Both the position numbers and the translations under genes were made by a program. The notes below the pieces were generated by a model. It saw only the letters and a program-made list of their open reading frames with translations. It was not told the DNA's origin and did no database searches. Below, piece by piece: positions 1-9,934 of a DNA stretch of 64,000 bases; within the stretch, counting starts at the first letter, position 1, and the number at the start of each line of letters is the position of its first letter. The stretch is from assembly GCF_030929615.1 (NCBI RefSeq), contig NZ_JAVFVU010000012.1, positions 62,001 to 126,000 of the forward strand. The letters run 5' to 3'. Source of the stretch: Dyadobacter sp. LHD-138. Its GTDB lineage: Bacteria; Bacteroidota; Bacteroidia; Cytophagales; Spirosomataceae.

Positions 1-3000
1 ACTAACTGTAATTTTATGCTTTACTGGTTCTCCCAAAATTTCAAATTTTATGTGATAGGAGTTAGATATCGTATTTCCCGAGCCATCCTTAGAATTTATT
101 AACAACTCATAATTACCAGTCAAAAAAGTACTTGTAATATACTTTATCTGCAGAGTGTTGCTATTGACAGCGGTAAATCTAATCCGGCTATCAGAGTACA
201 ATAATTTAACAAAGTCACAGTTATTGTCTCCACAATGCTTTATATAAACATCAAGCAATGTAGAATCCAAAGGCAACGGATTATCATCGGTTAGGATTAT
301 TTTAATCTCTGGATTAGGGGCTATAGCTTCATCGTTTTTCAAACCTAAGTTATTGAAAGAAACATTTAAAATTGGTGGGATTATATCAACAAGTTTTCCC
401 AATGGGTAGATTTTTTGTGACTTGGCAATATCCCAATCTACTATTAATTGTCCACTATTATTAGACTTACTCAATTCAACTATCGTGTTTTCCGGATCTA
501 TTCCAATTTCAATTCTTCCAAGAGGTTGACTATTATTGAGACTTAAAAATATGGTGTCCCGATATGAAAGTGAAGCAACATTCAATCTCTTATCTTCTGT
601 ATAGCCACTACGGTAAAACAATCTAGCAATCACTGGTATTAATTGATTCTTACTGTAACTCCCAATGTTAGATATGTCAATTGCAACGGTTAACGTCTTT
701 GACTGTCCAATTGTCTTATTAGAAGATTCCGAGTGTAAAGTTATTGCGCCGCTTGCATCCAACTTATAGTCCGGGTTGCTCGATCTAATCAAATTTAACG
801 ATGGATCCCCCTGCAAAACGGATTGGTGTAAATTAGCAACATCGTATTCCGAGTACGATTCCGAAGATATTTGTTTTGCTATATCTTTTTGTATTTGGCC
901 AATGGTCAATTGGCTTGTAGCAGAGCTAGAAAATATACGTTGATAAAGTTCTTTAATATAACGTGAGGATGGACTTAAGAAACTATAATAAGAATTAGCA
1001 ATGATAGCAATAGCCCCTTTGTCTTTCGCATACATCCAGTCAAACGACAATGGTTCACGATCTCCGGCAGTAATATCTTCATTTAAATTTCCCTTGAAGA
1101 TATTTCCAACACCACAACCATTAAAGAACATCAGAGGATACTTATTTTTATTTTTATATCCTCTCGTAGCATCTGAAACATAACCCATATCCAAATCGGT
1201 TATATTCGTTGAGCCATGTCCAAAATAGGATATCATACCAACCCCGTTATTCAATTCAGGAGTGATATTTACTTTTTCCACTTCAATAACACTTTGCTTT
1301 TCAAATGCCTTCACCATCCCACCAACTTCTCCCCCTTCCACTACTGGTGTCAATGATGAAAGTGCAGTCTTTAACTGCACAATCTCAGAAGCCGATTTCC
1401 CACCACTCAAATGGAGTATTTCCTTCTTCCAACTAATATCACCGTTGGCATTAGATTCATAGCTTTTAACTTTTTCAAGATAATTTCTTACATGGCTCTC
1501 TGTAACAGCAGAAATTCTACCAACTGGAATCGCCGGATTATCAATTGAAGATCCAGCCAACCCCGTAACTAATAATAAATCAGAACCAGGATATCCGACC
1601 GTTGGAACCATTCCTTCTAACTCTTTTTTATAATTAATCGAATCTCCGTTGGATATGGAATGCCCAATCAACAATAATTGGTGCTTAGGATCTACACCTT
1701 TTGAAAGCATATAGTCCACAAATCGCCTAATAGCAACGGGACTTGGCTCCCCATAATTAAACTGTGAATAAATATCCTTAACATCCATAACCAATGGCTT
1801 AAAAGAGCCACCGATCTCGGATTTTCTATATTCGGCATATTCATTAGCAACTTTTCTAAGATTTGACACTGTAACTATCAAATAGTTATAATCCGAAGGT
1901 TCTATAAAAGAAATCTTTTCCACCGAAATCCCGGCACTAGTGATTACCGCCTCTTCATTAGTCACCAACAAAGACGCCATTTGATCTTTTTGACGCGGTA
2001 CCATTACTTCAAAAACCCCATCGATAATACTCCCAGATAAGACCTTAGGTTTATGAATGTCTGTCACATCAAATACCTTCACGTTCTCCGGAGCATTTTT
2101 AATTGCTACTCTACTGAACGTATTACTTGTCGGTAATAAATTAAATACCGCTTTCCCCTTTTTATTCATATTGAACATTTGAGGATAAGATAATTTCAGA
2201 TACGTAACAGAATAGAGTCCAGTAGAACTATTTAATTCCGTAACTTTATTAGAAACCAGTTTCAAATATGTATTCCCATCGTTTGTTACATCAGAATCTG
2301 ATAAATCATTTGACACTTTTAAGCCATATAATCTTTTTACGTCTGTAAAACCGTCAAAATTAATATTGTCGGAGAATGTCCTAAGTTCATTAATATTTTT
2401 ACCTATTTGAACAGATATATTATTGCTGTTTGTTGTCCTGCCGTAGAGTAAGATCTCTAATTCTGGCCTTTTATTTGAATCAATATATAAATTAGGCATC
2501 ACCAAATTAAAAACCGGGTCACCATTTAAATTCGGATTAGTCACTGCCGAGTTCTTACCATATATTTTACTGGTTAATCCCTTACCCTTTTCAAGAAAAC
2601 TTTGCACTAAGTTCAAAGTGATAAAGTTAATTGAAGGACTATGAGAATAATGCTCGACAAATTTCAGAATATCTGTTTGAAGGTGGTATGGATCAGAAGT
2701 CAAACCTTTATCTAAATCCTTCGATATCTTCAATGCCCTATTCCCGTCTTTGGGACCAATGGTCAAGAAATAAGCACTTACATCAGAATAAATACTTACA
2801 TACGGATTAGTTCTTGAGTTTATACTCGGCTGAGTGATAGACGAACGATACAAAAGCTCATCTGATTGTCCATCATTCAATACACCGTAAAAAATAATTT
2901 CACTGTTATCTGCGCTTATAATATCTATCTGACTTCCCCGGTGCCAAAGTTGAAGCCTTGAGGAATTTACCGTACGGAATTCAGCCGGCAAAGAAGAAAT

Positions 3001-3171
3001 AGGTATTTTGTAGACCCCATTTGAAGTAACCTTTACTTTTACAAAAGGTTGATTGTATTGATCTTTAAGCCAATTATTGGAATAGGGAGCCCCCCACTGC
3101 GCAGATAGCTCAGAAATACTTAATAATGAAAAAATCAATATTGGGCCTAAATATCTTAAAATAGAGTGCAT
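1..3171 (-). CDS. C25 (gingipain-like) cysteine peptidase, PorU2-like, 3' end outside window
   Basis: A continuous minus-strand frame of 1057 codons runs off the left edge, so the C-terminus is missing. It opens with a signal peptide (MHSILRYLGP, then a hydrophobic stretch ending in LSAQ). The caspase-like C25 core shows the catalytic dyad His652 in SYFGHGS and Cys686 in FFNGCGVGN, with the spacing expected of gingipains. After the peptidase domain come a CARDB-like domain (about residues 790-890) and an Ig-like segment. Gingipain-type proteases of Bacteroidota act at the cell surface or in T9SS signal processing. I infer resemblance to the long PorU2-type proteins of Cytophagales; it is not clearly PorU itself. 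It lies 32 bp downstream of a closely similar gene, so the two are probably co-transcribed. Whether it ends in a sorting domain cannot be seen. Confidence 0.88.
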   Translation of the reverse strand, partial: MHSILRYLGPILIFSLLSISELSAQWGAPYSNNWLKDQYNQPFVKVKVTSNGVYKIPISSLPAEFRTVNSSRLQLWHRGSQIDIISADNSEIIFYGVLNDGQSDELLYRSSITQPSINSRTNPYVSIYSDVSAYFLTIGPKDGNRALKISKDLDKGLTSDPYHLQTDILKFVEHYSHSPSINFITLNLVQSFLEKGKGLTSKIYGKNSAVTNPNLNGDPVFNLVMPNLYIDSNKRPELEILLYGRTTNSNNISVQIGKNINELRTFSDNINFDGFTDVKRLYGLKVSNDLSDSDVTNDGNTYLKLVSNKVTELNSSTGLYSVTYLKLSYPQMFNMNKKGKAVFNLLPTSNTFSRVAIKNAPENVKVFDVTDIHKPKVLSGSIIDGVFEVMVPRQKDQMASLLVTNEEAVITSAGISVEKISFIEPSDYNYLIVTVSNLRKVANEYAEYRKSEIGGSFKPLVMDVKDIYSQFNYGEPSPVAIRRFVDYMLSKGVDPKHQLLLIGHSISNGDSINYKKELEGMVPTVGYPGSDLLLVTGLAGSSIDNPAIPVGRISAVTESHVRNYLEKVKSYESNANGDISWKKEILHLSGGKSASEIVQLKTALSSLTPVVEGGEVGGMVKAFEKQSVIEVEKVNITPELNNGVGMISYFGHGSTNITDLDMGYVSDATRGYKNKNKYPLMFFNGCGVGNIFKGNLNEDITAGDREPLSFDWMYAKDKGAIAIIANSYYSFLSPSSRYIKELYQRIFSSSATSQLTIGQIQKDIAKQISSESYSEYDVANLHQSVLQGDPSLNLIRSSNPDYKLDASGAITLHSESSNKTIGQSKTLTVAIDISNIGSYSKNQLIPVIARLFYRSGYTEDKRLNVASLSYRDTIFLSLNNSQPLGRIEIGIDPENTIVELSKSNNSGQLIVDWDIAKSQKIYPLGKLVDIIPPILNVSFNNLGLKNDEAIAPNPEIKIILTDDNPLPLDSTLLDVYIKHCGDNNCDFVKLLYSDSRIRFTAVNSNTLQIKYITSTFLTGNYELLINSKDGSGNTISNSYHIKFEILGEPVKHKITVS

Positions 3172-3203
3172 TGAAATGTAATTAAACAAGTGTGTATTTT
3201 TTC

Positions 3204-6200
3204 CTATTGTTTAACAATTTTTTTACTGTACGTTTCTCCCTCAGTTGTCATCATCTCTACTATATATTCTCCTGGAACCAAATTTCTTACAGAAATCTCC
3301 TTCGATGATGTCCCCTTTGAAACGAGCTCCCCTCTTAAGTCATGAATTTTCCAAGAAATAATTTTGGAAGGGATATTTAATCTAATTGTAACGACATCCG
3401 AAACTGGATTCGGGAAAACAGATAACATTTCGGTATCCGGAATATTTACAGAAACAATCGTCGAATATGTTGCTACTTCTTTAGAGGTCCCTGTTTCAGG
3501 AGTATCAACTTGTTTAAGCCTATAGTAATTGATTCCCGGAATTGGTTTTGAATCAAAAAACTGATATGAAGATTCTCTGTCTGCATTACCTTTTCCTTCA
3601 ACACTGCCTATTGGACTGAAATTTTTAGCATTGTAACTTCTTTCAACTACAAAATGGCTATTGTTTTTCTCCCAGGCAGTTTTCCATTCGATTCTAACTT
3701 CTTTATTATTATAAATTTTAGCATTAAAATTATAAAGCTCAACAGGAAATGGAATTTGAGTCCAAAGGATATGTAAGGCAGGATCACCTTGCAAAAGCGA
3801 TTGATGGGTATTTGCCATTGAATAGTTATCAACTGCCATAACTCTTCCACCTGCACTTCCTGTCAAGATAAATCTTGCAGTATTTTGATGAATCTTCCCA
3901 ATTGTATTTCTCTCAATATCCGCTTTTGGAAATATCTGGTCATACATAGCAAACAAATAATCCCGCGAGGACGATTCAAACGCATAATAACTATTTCCAA
4001 TTACTGCAACCGCGCCGGCTTGAAACGCCAGAAGCCAATCGGCCGACATAGACAAAACCGATTTACTAAGATCTTTATCGCTATTAGCATAGTTATCGGG
4101 ATACTTAGTTGTACTTCCTGTAAAAATATTACCGACACCACAACCATTAAAATACATTACAGGATACCTGCCGATATTATTATACCCCCTTCTTTCATCA
4201 GAAATATAACCAATATTGTTATCACTGTAATGTGGATTTCCGTGCCCAAAATAAGAAATGAATCCAACACCAGTATTTACATCACTGGAAATATCTAGGG
4301 TAAAAGGGTTAACGTAATTCGTACTCTCTTTCTTTTTCGCAAGTACCGTCCCTAAAAAAGGAGCCGACGTAACTTTCGAATCTAAGTTGTTGGTATAATA
4401 AGTACTAAACCTATCGCTCTCTCCTGGGTTTACTCCCCCATTTATATGCATCGCCTTTCTCCTATAGGACAGGTTAGTTGTACTTTGCTCATACGCTTCC
4501 ACTTTCTCCTTGTAATTTCTCAGTTGCTCAACTGTTGTCGCGGTAACCCTACCAACGGGAATAGCCGGGACATCGGCAGGCGTTCCTTTCAACCCCTGAA
4601 CCAATAAAATATCAGATCCAGGAAAACCAATTGTAGGCACTTGCCCTACAAGTTCTTTATTACTAACTAATTGATCGCCTTCTGATATAGAATGTCCAAG
4701 CAACAATAAATTATGATTCGCTCTTATTCCTTTTGATATCATATAATCTACAAATCGTCTTATAGCAACCGGACTTGGTTCGCCATAATTGAATTGATTA
4801 TAAACATCCGTTACATTGACCACAATAGGATTCATTGAACCGCCTAATTGAGAATTTCTATACAAGGCATATTCGTCTGCTGCAACTTTGAGAACGTCAT
4901 TGGTTATAATCAAATAATTGTACGATAAAGGATTATTGTTTACAAATGCGACAGGAGTTGTTGATACCACATTTAGCTCAGGGTCCGAAGTAACCAGAAA
5001 ACGTAACGTTTTATCAGCTTGTCTAGGTATCATGACATTTAATTTCGAACTAACATACTGCCCAGTCAGTATTTTGGGATTATCCAGATCAGATATATCG
5101 TATATTTTAGCATTTGATGGCGGATTATCAATTACAACTTTGGTAATATTTGTACCCGCTGATACTGACTTAAGATTAAACACAGCTGAAGTCTTTTGAT
5201 CCATATTGAATAGCTGAGGATAGGTAACTTTCAAATATGTAACTGAATATAGCCCTGTTGTTTGGGAACTAGCTGTTATTCTATTTGTAATCATGCCAAT
5301 ATTTAAATCACCATTTTTAGGAACATCAGATATAGACTCATCATCAGAAACCTCCAGTAAATATTGTTTCTTAACTCCCGTAAATCCAGAAAAAGTAAAA
5401 TTTTCGATTGCTCTTAGACTTGATCCTGCCTTTCCTACCTTGATTCCAATATCATTATCACTGTTAGTCCTACCATAAATCAATAGCTCTAATTGCGGCT
5501 TAGTACTTTGATCCACGTATAAATTTTTTATCGGTAACAAAAAAATTGGGTCGCCCTTTAGATTTGGATTTGAAACATTTTGTATTTTACCATAAATTTC
5601 GCTCGTCGGCCCTTTTCCATTCTCTAAGTAACTTTGTAAAAGGGTAACCGTAATAAAATTTATATCCTTACTCAAAGAATAATGATTAGTAAAAGATTTA
5701 ACCGATTCCTCCAAATGATATGGTTCGACGCTAATATCCTGCACAGCCTCATTAACTGTCACTGCTCTTACTCCATCAATATCAGAATACGTTAAAAAAT
5801 AAGCACTGATGTCCGAATAGTAGCTAAAATATGGATTTGTTCTCTGGGTTGGGTCAGGTGTAAAAATATCTTTTCTATACAAAAGCTCGTCTGATTTTCC
5901 ATCATTGGGAACACCATAAAACTCAATTTCTGAGTTCGTCGCGCTGATTAATGCAACTTCAACACCTCTATGGTACAAATGCAATTTGTTAGCCTTTCCA
6001 ATAAAATTTCCGGTTAAGGTAACCTTATGAATCCCCTTCTGGCTAACACTTATCTTAATCCACTCCTGTCCATACTTCCCAGCCAACCACTCATTTCCAT
6101 AAACACCGCTCCAGGGGGTTTGCGCGCTGATATTTGAGATCCCAAGGATCAAACAGAAAACGGCTAAGAACAAGCTATGAGCTATCCTATTTCCGTATAA

Positions 6201-6218
6201 AGTAAATTTTGTATGCAT
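3204..6218 (-). CDS. C25 (gingipain-like) cysteine peptidase with T9SS sorting domain
   Basis: A 1004-residue secreted peptidase. The N-terminus is a signal peptide ending near SNISAQ. The C25 fold carries His659 (SYFGHGN) and Cys693 (YFNGCGVGN), the dyad of caspase-like gingipains. Residues from about 850 form an Fn3-like domain common in Cytophagales exported proteins (VERSYNAKNF, YYRLKQVD). The last 75 residues are a type A T9SS sorting domain (FPNPVSD near its start, KKIVKQ at the end), so the protein should be exported by type IX secretion and is not the PorU sortase itself. It shares long blocks with the next gene, such as NYGEPSPVAIRRFVDYM, which shows tandem duplication. The substrate is unknown. 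A 6-bp hairpin (CATGCT/AGCATG, near 6269-6291) lies upstream. Confidence 0.92.
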   Translation of the reverse strand: MHTKFTLYGNRIAHSLFLAVFCLILGISNISAQTPWSGVYGNEWLAGKYGQEWIKISVSQKGIHKVTLTGNFIGKANKLHLYHRGVEVALISATNSEIEFYGVPNDGKSDELLYRKDIFTPDPTQRTNPYFSYYSDISAYFLTYSDIDGVRAVTVNEAVQDISVEPYHLEESVKSFTNHYSLSKDINFITVTLLQSYLENGKGPTSEIYGKIQNVSNPNLKGDPIFLLPIKNLYVDQSTKPQLELLIYGRTNSDNDIGIKVGKAGSSLRAIENFTFSGFTGVKKQYLLEVSDDESISDVPKNGDLNIGMITNRITASSQTTGLYSVTYLKVTYPQLFNMDQKTSAVFNLKSVSAGTNITKVVIDNPPSNAKIYDISDLDNPKILTGQYVSSKLNVMIPRQADKTLRFLVTSDPELNVVSTTPVAFVNNNPLSYNYLIITNDVLKVAADEYALYRNSQLGGSMNPIVVNVTDVYNQFNYGEPSPVAIRRFVDYMISKGIRANHNLLLLGHSISEGDQLVSNKELVGQVPTIGFPGSDILLVQGLKGTPADVPAIPVGRVTATTVEQLRNYKEKVEAYEQSTTNLSYRRKAMHINGGVNPGESDRFSTYYTNNLDSKVTSAPFLGTVLAKKKESTNYVNPFTLDISSDVNTGVGFISYFGHGNPHYSDNNIGYISDERRGYNNIGRYPVMYFNGCGVGNIFTGSTTKYPDNYANSDKDLSKSVLSMSADWLLAFQAGAVAVIGNSYYAFESSSRDYLFAMYDQIFPKADIERNTIGKIHQNTARFILTGSAGGRVMAVDNYSMANTHQSLLQGDPALHILWTQIPFPVELYNFNAKIYNNKEVRIEWKTAWEKNNSHFVVERSYNAKNFSPIGSVEGKGNADRESSYQFFDSKPIPGINYYRLKQVDTPETGTSKEVATYSTIVSVNIPDTEMLSVFPNPVSDVVTIRLNIPSKIISWKIHDLRGELVSKGTSSKEISVRNLVPGEYIVEMMTTEGETYSKKIVKQ

Positions 6219-6805
6219 CGTGCATTAAGGGTTAATGATGTTACGATATTTCAGTATTTCAATTAGCGCATGCTGAAAGCAAAAAGCATGTCTTACAGGA
6301 TCAATCACGGTAATAAACACCCATTTAATTCCAGTAATTGACGATAAAAATACAACAAGTTAAACATCCGTACAAGTTATTCTTATTATTATAACCGCTG
6401 GGTATATATAGGGTCAAAAAAAAACTATCGTGACTTCCGATAACGAAACGCCTCCCGCTATACTTATGACCAGAAAAAACAAAATGGTAACGTTTCTCCG
6501 TAATATTCCTCTGGTTACTTCATACAGGGCAAATTTTTAAAGCCATCTTTAAATCACATTTGCGTGACTAATATAAAATAGCTATGTCGTATTAGATTAA
6601 ACATAACTAATCCAATTTATTATCAAAACAACAAGCTCATTTTAAAATATTTTAATATGGATAATAGTCTAATAATGAGGAATATAAAAAATAAATTACT
6701 TTCGGGGAACGATTTGTATTATTTAGCGGTACTAATTCTACATTAATTTCGTTTATACCGAAATCCTGAGACTATAAAAATTGTAAATTTTACATATTAG
6801 CCCCC
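6219..6805. other. AT-rich intergenic region, no gene seen
   Basis: This 587-bp stretch separates the divergently oriented peptidase and acyl carrier genes and must hold both promoters. I see no convincing ORF, RNA or full TTG-N19-21-TAnnTTTG promoter. The segment just upstream of the acyl carrier gene is strongly AT-rich. Confidence 0.5.
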
Positions 6806-7045
6806 ATGAGCATGAAAGAACGTATTATCAAAATATTAAATAATTTTGGCGTGGATAGCAGTGCTGTTACCGATAACGCGAACTTTATTAAAGATTTGGG
6901 ATTCGATAGCTTGGATACTGTTGATTTGATGATGCAGCTTGAGCAGGAATTTAATATTGCTATTCCTGATGATGATTATTCAAAAATAATTACCGTAAAA
7001 AGCCTGGTAGCATATCTGGAAGAACGTATGAACGTATTGGCATAA
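6806..7045 (+). CDS. Acyl carrier protein (orphan)
   Basis: A 79-residue acyl carrier protein. The 4'-phosphopantetheine site is the Ser in LGFDSLDTVDLMM (Ser35), followed by the acidic helix II that docks partner enzymes. It would carry acyl intermediates on a thioester arm in the cytoplasm. No fatty-acid or polyketide synthesis gene is next to it, unlike the housekeeping acpP, which normally sits beside fabF; so this may be a second, specialised ACP. An alternative start is the ATG two codons later (6812), which would give a more usual N-terminus. It converges with the response regulator gene, with a hairpin between them. Confidence 0.9.
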   Translation: MSMKERIIKILNNFGVDSSAVTDNANFIKDLGFDSLDTVDLMMQLEQEFNIAIPDDDYSKIITVKSLVAYLEERMNVLA

Positions 7046-7070
7046 TTAGTTTTCGGTTTACAATATACTT

Positions 7071-7111
7071 TTTATAAGCCAGGATCGTCCAGCACGGCAC
7101 TGGCTTATAAA
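7071..7111. terminator. Hairpin between convergent ACP and response regulator genes
   Basis: Perfect 12-bp arms TTTATAAGCCAG (7071-7082) and CTGGCTTATAAA (7100-7111) flank a 17-nt loop. The position between convergent genes suggests bidirectional termination, although the U-tract is poor and the right arm overlaps the response regulator stop codon. Confidence 0.5.
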
Positions 7112-7740
7112 GACCTCCCCGTCACCCATTTATTGGAGTTGGCAATCTTAATCGCATCTGCTTTGCTTGACACTTCGAGCTTTCTGTAAATATTCTTGAT
7201 ATGACTGCGGATGGTTTCCTTACTGACATACAGATCCAGCGCTATTTTAGAATAACTTTTCCCTTCGGCAATACTTTGTAAAACCTGGATTTCCCGGTCT
7301 GTCAGCGGTGAATCCTGTTGCTGACGAAAAGACTGCACCACCATCCTTGCGATCGATAAACTCATGGGTGCTCCGCCTGCCAGGGCTTCGTCGATATTCT
7401 GAACAATCTCCGAAAGATTTGAATTCTTTACAATATAACCTCCGGCCCCGGCGCACAACGAACGAAAAACCTTCTCGCTGTCTTCCAGAACGGTGATAAT
7501 CAAAACAATGCAATTTGGTAATTGTTTTTTGATCCTGATGGTCCCTGCAATCCCGTCCATACCGGGCAGCTCAATATCCATGAGCACAACATCGGGCTGG
7601 TCCTGATCCAGATTTGTCAGCGCATCTTCACAATTGCTGTACAAATTCATAACCTTATATTTTTCGATGGTATCCAGCACCGCACTGAAACCTTCCCGTA
7701 TAGAGGCATTATCCTCAATAATGGTGATCCGCTTCTTCAT
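7105..7740 (-). CDS. LuxR/NarL-family response regulator
   Basis: A 211-residue two-component response regulator. The N-terminal receiver domain has the phospho-acceptor Asp55 in VVLMDIELPGMDG and the acidic pair IIED near residue 8. The C-terminal GerE/LuxR helix-turn-helix spans about residues 145-205 (LTDREIQVLQSIAEGKS, then YVSKETIRSHIKNIYRKL). It lies 17 bp downstream of a histidine kinase of the matching NarX/DesK class, so the two almost certainly form a cognate pair transcribed together, kinase first. The target genes are not identifiable from this window. Confidence 0.95.
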   Translation of the reverse strand: MKKRITIIEDNASIREGFSAVLDTIEKYKVMNLYSNCEDALTNLDQDQPDVVLMDIELPGMDGIAGTIRIKKQLPNCIVLIITVLEDSEKVFRSLCAGAGGYIVKNSNLSEIVQNIDEALAGGAPMSLSIARMVVQSFRQQQDSPLTDREIQVLQSIAEGKSYSKIALDLYVSKETIRSHIKNIYRKLEVSSKADAIKIANSNKWVTGRSL

Positions 7741-7757
7741 GATTTCGGGTTGATCGT

Positions 7758-8999
7758 CTATGCTAAAATTGTAAAATAAACCGGAGCCTCCAATTGCAGA
7801 CGGGTTCCTCTGGAACTGCCGTACACATTGAATTTGAACTGATTATCCCGACTCCGCTTCTCCATACTTTGTAGTCCGTTATGAAAAACTTTTTCATCGG
7901 GCTCCTTCCAGCTGCCATCGTCCTGCAACGAAATACTGACATGTTTCTGATACACTGCCATTTCCAAAATAACTTCCCTGGCACCGGCATGTTTGGCAAC
8001 ATTCGTCATGGCTTCTTTGAAAATAAAAATGATATGTCTTGAAGCAAAGGGCTGTAAATGTGCCGACTCCTGAGCCGAATTAATCGTTACGTTTGCTGAA
8101 AATGCAATATCAAACTGGTTATAAAATATCTGCCCAAAAGAAGTCAGGTAGGCAAAAAGCTCCTGTGGATCATCGCTGTTATTATTGACACTCCATAAAA
8201 AATCGCGGCTGGACGCATAAAGCTGATCACTGTTGGCTATAATGTTATCCACAATAGTCAGTACCGACGACTGATCCTTCAGTTTCAATTTCAAAACCGC
8301 CGCCTGCCTGGTAATAGCCGACAACATATTGCCGGTTTCATCGTGAAAATCGCTGGCCAGATTTTGACGCATCGTAGTCAACTGCTGCGTACGCTCCTTT
8401 ACTGCGCGGTCTAAAAGATCGATCCGGATATGCTGCTGCTCCCTGATCTGCAAACGCGCCGCGTCATGCTGCTCCTGAACAAACCAAAAGAAAATGCCAA
8501 AAAATATCGTCAGCACGATATGCGACACCACGGCATACAAACTCTGCCCATTGACTTCCGGTACGGAATAGAATATAATGGTGATCGAGATCATGTTCAG
8601 CACCATCATACAAAGGCCTATTTTCCGGTTAAACCAAAAGCCGGTCAGCAAGAGCAAATATAAAGTGGTAACGGCCGGAGAATCGATCGCGCCGGTTTCC
8701 AAAGTATCCGTAATGATGACGAAATAACTCGTCAGCAATGCCAGAATTAGCGGCGGCCAGTAGATTCCATAAAATTTCAGACAAAATAACGTGCATATCC
8801 CCAGAAATGCCATCACATAATACCCCATCAGTGGCGGAGGGAAAAACGCGAGCGGAATTGGCAAAACAAGCAACAACGCCGTAGCCACAGTGGTACCGCT
8901 GACGATGGTCCGCACCTGATCGTATTCCGGATGCAACTGATTTCGCATTTCGGGGGGCAAAAAATAATGGATCAGCTTCTCAGGAATCATCTTTGTCAT
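7758..8999 (-). CDS. Membrane sensor histidine kinase, HisKA_3 class
   Basis: A 413-residue inner-membrane kinase. Six or so hydrophobic segments fill residues 33-175, followed by a coiled-coil linker. The phospho-acceptor is His219 in DFHDETGNMLSAI, typical of the NarX/DesK (HisKA_3) class. The ATPase domain shows FKEAMTNVAKHAGA as N-box and a DDGSW G-box. There is no periplasmic sensing domain, so the signal is probably sensed in or near the membrane. It pairs with the response regulator immediately downstream. A -7-like TAAATTTG lies only about 10 bp before the ATG (9010-9017 on the minus strand), so the transcript may be nearly leaderless; no -33 TTG is seen. Confidence 0.93.
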   Translation of the reverse strand: MTKMIPEKLIHYFLPPEMRNQLHPEYDQVRTIVSGTTVATALLLVLPIPLAFFPPPLMGYYVMAFLGICTLFCLKFYGIYWPPLILALLTSYFVIITDTLETGAIDSPAVTTLYLLLLTGFWFNRKIGLCMMVLNMISITIIFYSVPEVNGQSLYAVVSHIVLTIFFGIFFWFVQEQHDAARLQIREQQHIRIDLLDRAVKERTQQLTTMRQNLASDFHDETGNMLSAITRQAAVLKLKLKDQSSVLTIVDNIIANSDQLYASSRDFLWSVNNNSDDPQELFAYLTSFGQIFYNQFDIAFSANVTINSAQESAHLQPFASRHIIFIFKEAMTNVAKHAGAREVILEMAVYQKHVSISLQDDGSWKEPDEKVFHNGLQSMEKRSRDNQFKFNVYGSSRGTRLQLEAPVYFTILA

Positions 9000-9598
9000 G
9001 TTAACAGAACAAATTTAACCAGCCTTATTGCATTTTAATGAACACCAGCCCCCTCGTTTTTTAAAATCCCCCAATATGGGTGATTGATTACCGGCATTTA
9101 TGCCTCTATTTTTGACTCCTCATCGGTAAAGGGCAAAAATTAGTCCACTTTATTATCAAACACTTATAGCTAAAATCCTCCTCCATCAGCCTAATAGGGC
9201 ATCAAATAATTCGCTGGTAGTGTAAACCTGCCAGCGAATGCGTAATCCCGGGGATTTTTTTCCGGTGTTGTTAATGTAACATCCCGCTGTCAGACAAACA
9301 CCTGCTTGTATAGCAATGCCCCGTACGGACACATGAAGTATCTCCCGATCAATTACTTATCCAGCAGGTTGATTTCAACGATCCAGATAATCTTCATCAA
9401 TTTATTTCTACAAAGTCACCAATATTATACTATTAGAAATATAATTTCTAATTTTTAACTTTACCAACTAAATTTGTATTCGGGTCCCATAAAAATGAGA
9501 CTCGCTGATATTAAAACAATTGACACACATTATTCTTTTTACATTACAACACACACCTATAAATCATCATATTTTTATCGTATAAACCCTCCTTGCTT
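9000..9598. other. Intergenic region with a hairpin, no gene seen
   Basis: This 599-bp region lies between the divergent kinase gene and a small hypothetical gene. It contains a hairpin with 9-bp arms (ATTCGCTGG 9209-9217, CCAGCGAAT 9231-9239), followed shortly by a second short C/G palindrome and a run of T (about 9246-9262). This could be the 3' end of a small transcript, but nothing proves one. A -7-like TAAATTTG is at 9469-9476, without a matching -33. Confidence 0.4.
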
Positions 9599-9934
9599 AT
9601 GAAACAGTCTAACATTTTCACTTATGTAGAGCTTTCCAAAATGGTAGAAAGCCTCTCCCTGTCCAGTACGTCGGTAAAACTCAAAGAGCGCCTTAAAGCA
9701 CAGGCAGCTTATTTTAACATCCTGGATCCTAAATATTTTTCCGAACAACTTTCCGCCGAGTGGGAAGATCTTGTGATTTTTATCAAAAAAGGCGGGCCCC
9801 GGTTAAATGAAGAAGGACGTGTCGTGGTCAATCCTGTTACCAATACCATTGACTGCCTGACCGAGGATGAATGTAACGACTTTGTTGGACGTCTTTATAA
9901 TTTGTATGATAAATTGAAAAGTGAATTTGTCTGA
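9599..9934 (+). CDS. Hypothetical protein, 111 aa
   Basis: I do not recognise this protein. It is a soluble, mostly helical, acidic protein of 111 residues (MKQSNIFTYVELSK start), with no signal peptide, membrane segment or Cys cluster beyond two Cys near residues 86-91. A TTG codon two codons upstream (9593) is a possible but less likely start. Codon use and the unbroken frame support a real gene. It is monocistronic, as it is flanked by long non-coding stretches on both sides. Confidence 0.65.
   Translation: MKQSNIFTYVELSKMVESLSLSSTSVKLKERLKAQAAYFNILDPKYFSEQLSAEWEDLVIFIKKGGPRLNEEGRVVVNPVTNTIDCLTEDECNDFVGRLYNLYDKLKSEFV

Noticed and set aside
3204-6218. PorU, the T9SS sortase
   Set aside because: It carries its own C-terminal sorting domain, which PorU lacks.
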